A stretch of 52,161 nucleotides of DNA, taken from NCBI GenBank assembly GCA_022750435.1, contig JAKIVS010000013.1:1-52161 (forward strand), in the 5' to 3' direction. Under the pieces are notes generated by a model that saw nothing but the letters and a program-made list of their open reading frames with translations, searched no databases and was not told the DNA's origin. How positions within the stretch are numbered: position 1 is the stretch's first letter; every line of letters begins with the position of its first letter. The position numbers and the translations under genes were made by a program. Positions 51,154 through 52,161 of the stretch are shown piece after piece. Source of the stretch: Thermoplasmata archaeon. Lineage in GTDB: Archaea; Thermoplasmatota; Thermoplasmata; Lutacidiplasmatales; UBA184.

Positions 51154-52158
51154 ATGAGCGGCAACTCCAACGACGAAGGCATCGGTCTCCTCACGGGCGA
51201 GGAAGCGGCCCGGCCGGCGGCGCCGAAGACGGTCGTTCCGGCGCACGAGCCCGCCGTCGCCGCCCCCGCGGCGCCGGTCGCTCCGGCCCCGAAGAAGGAG
51301 ATCGCGGGGCTGCTCTCACTCAAACCTGCGGACGACACCGTCCGTGAGGTCACCGCGGGCACCGTCACGACGCTGAGCGCGGTGCTGACCAACGCCCATC
51401 CGGAACCCGGCTCCATCGCCGTGGCGGTCGAGATCGCCTACACGTCGACCTACCCGGGGGAGGGGGCCGAATGGCCCGTCCACTGGCTCCCGCCGGGGAA
51501 GAGGCATTTCATCGAGCTCGTGGCGAAGAAGGAGAAGACCGTCGTGTCCCTCGCGCCGGGCGCCTCCGCGCCTTTCGCGTTCCAGGTCACGGCCCCCGTC
51601 GGAGTGCGTTACGGCGACCGGGTCGAGATCCGGTTGATGGCGCACTGGGAAGGGGAAACCGAACACGGCACGACGCTCACGCTCTCCTGCCGGGCCCGCC
51701 AGGCGGTCCTCGCCATCAAGACGGCGCGCGGCTACGAGCGCGAGGTCGCCGACACGCTGCTCGCCCGGACCGAGGAGAAGGCCGACGTGGTGTTCGCCTT
51801 GCTCGTTCCCGCCGCGCTCCGCGGCTACGTCTTCGCCGAAGGGATGAGCTTCGAGGGAGTTCGGGAGATGCTCCACGGCGTCCGGAAGGCCCGGGGCCTC
51901 GTCGCGGGCGAGACGACCCTCAAGGAAGTCGAACCGCTGCTGCTCCCGCGCATCACCGTCGAAGGATTCGTCGAGGGCGCTATCGTGGAGCTGATCGCCG
52001 GCCCGTTCAAGGGCGAGAAGGCGCGCGTCAAGAAGATCGACCAGGCGAAGGAAGAGATCACCGTGGAGTTGATCGAGGCCGTCGTCCCGATCCCCGTCAC
52101 GATCCGCGGCGACCACGTCCGGATGCTGGAGAAGGGAGGCGGAAAGAGTGGCGGATGA
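51154..52158 (+). CDS. spt5: Transcription elongation factor Spt5 with N-terminal Ig-like domain
   Basis: 334 aa, about twice the usual archaeal Spt5. The C-terminal half is standard: NGN domain (~184-270; AVLAIKTARGYEREVADTLL, RGYVFAEG, VRKARGLVAGE) and KOW domain (~276-328; GAIVELIAGPFKGEKARVKK), which bind the RNA polymerase clamp and the ribosome. Residues 1-50 are a disordered Ala/Pro stretch. Residues ~52-182 form a beta-rich module with VTTLSAVLTNAHPEPGSIAV, VVSLAPGASAPFAFQVTAP and RVEIRLMAHWEG, resembling NEW3-type Ig-like folds. Its role in the transcription complex is unknown. It follows secE by 10 nt and overlaps the next gene. Confidence 0.9.
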   Translation: MSGNSNDEGIGLLTGEEAARPAAPKTVVPAHEPAVAAPAAPVAPAPKKEIAGLLSLKPADDTVREVTAGTVTTLSAVLTNAHPEPGSIAVAVEIAYTSTYPGEGAEWPVHWLPPGKRHFIELVAKKEKTVVSLAPGASAPFAFQVTAPVGVRYGDRVEIRLMAHWEGETEHGTTLTLSCRARQAVLAIKTARGYEREVADTLLARTEEKADVVFALLVPAALRGYVFAEGMSFEGVREMLHGVRKARGLVAGETTLKEVEPLLLPRITVEGFVEGAIVELIAGPFKGEKARVKKIDQAKEEITVELIEAVVPIPVTIRGDHVRMLEKGGGKSGG

Positions 52159-52161
52159 AGT
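52148..52161 (+). CDS. Start of next gene, possibly ribosomal protein L11
   Basis: GTG GCG GAT GAA GT gives M-A-D-E-V, compatible with the short N-terminus of archaeal L11, and rpl11 commonly follows spt5 in archaea. An ATG at 52155 overlapping the spt5 stop as ATGA is the alternative start. Only 14 nt are present, so the call rests on gene order. Confidence 0.3.

Overview
The window is a GC-rich (roughly two-thirds G+C), gene-dense stretch of an archaeal chromosome. Markers are a thermosome, glycerol-1-phosphate dehydrogenase, Spt5/SecE/FtsZ, an Orc1/Cdc6-like protein, a Hel308-type helicase, an NEMF-type ribosome rescue factor, an HVO_0476-type zinc protein, an MptE-like pterin kinase and an archaeal LeuRS. 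The set, together with smc-scpA-scpB, AcnA-type aconitase, a sedolisin protease and very large PKD/kelch surface proteins, suggests a heterotrophic Thermoplasmatota lineage; that placement is inference. There is no prophage, insertion sequence or CRISPR array.

Layout. 1-5542: end of a thermosome gene, convergent rdgB plus a nitroreductase, a VapBC pair, an ABC-2 exporter and an aminoglycoside-acetyltransferase-like GNAT. 5689-8947: a kelch/Ig surface protein and a membrane-tethered winged-helix protein. 9062-16445: a cytosolic M13 peptidase and the condensin operon smc-scpA-scpB. 16452-22903: a membrane-anchored sedolisin, HIT and Memo-family genes, and aconitase. 23010-28777: dcd, leuS, queE, egsA and UPF0179. 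28791-28898: a tRNA-Pro(TGG) carrying an apparent 33-nt insertion in its D loop. 29087-31993: two VOC proteins, a GNAT and an HVO_0476-type protein. 31861-39347: NEMF/RqcH, acyl-CoA dehydrogenase, Hel308, an Orc1/Cdc6-like protein with a broken P-loop, and MscS. 39401-45561: isocitrate dehydrogenase and two paralogous PQQ-propeller/PKD surface proteins. 45580-49678: YjbQ, a small membrane protein, a histone-H1-like-tailed protein, a polytopic membrane protein and MptE. 49760-end: ftsZ-secE-spt5, apparently followed by rpl11.

Expression signals. Many genes have an AT-rich box (CTTAA, CTAA, TTTATC types) whose first base lies 27-33 nt before the start codon, most often exactly 29. This implies mostly leaderless transcripts and helps choose GTG starts. 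Three divergent gene pairs seem to share a single near-palindromic TATA box. Five of nine convergent pairs overlap at their 3' ends by 34-133 nt.

How the genes work together: core information processing (chromosome condensation, replication/repair, ribosome rescue, the FtsZ-SecE-Spt5 cluster) is interleaved with TCA-cycle enzymes (aconitase, isocitrate dehydrogenase), ether-lipid synthesis (egsA), deazaguanine and pterin cofactor steps, and a heavily glycosylated-looking cell surface (kelch, PQQ/PKD, sedolisin). The most unusual items are the tRNA-Pro insertion, the Walker-A-defective Orc1/Cdc6-like protein with a repeat-bearing AT-rich promoter, an Spt5 with an Ig-like N-terminal domain, and a sedolisin with a predicted cytosolic zinc ribbon.
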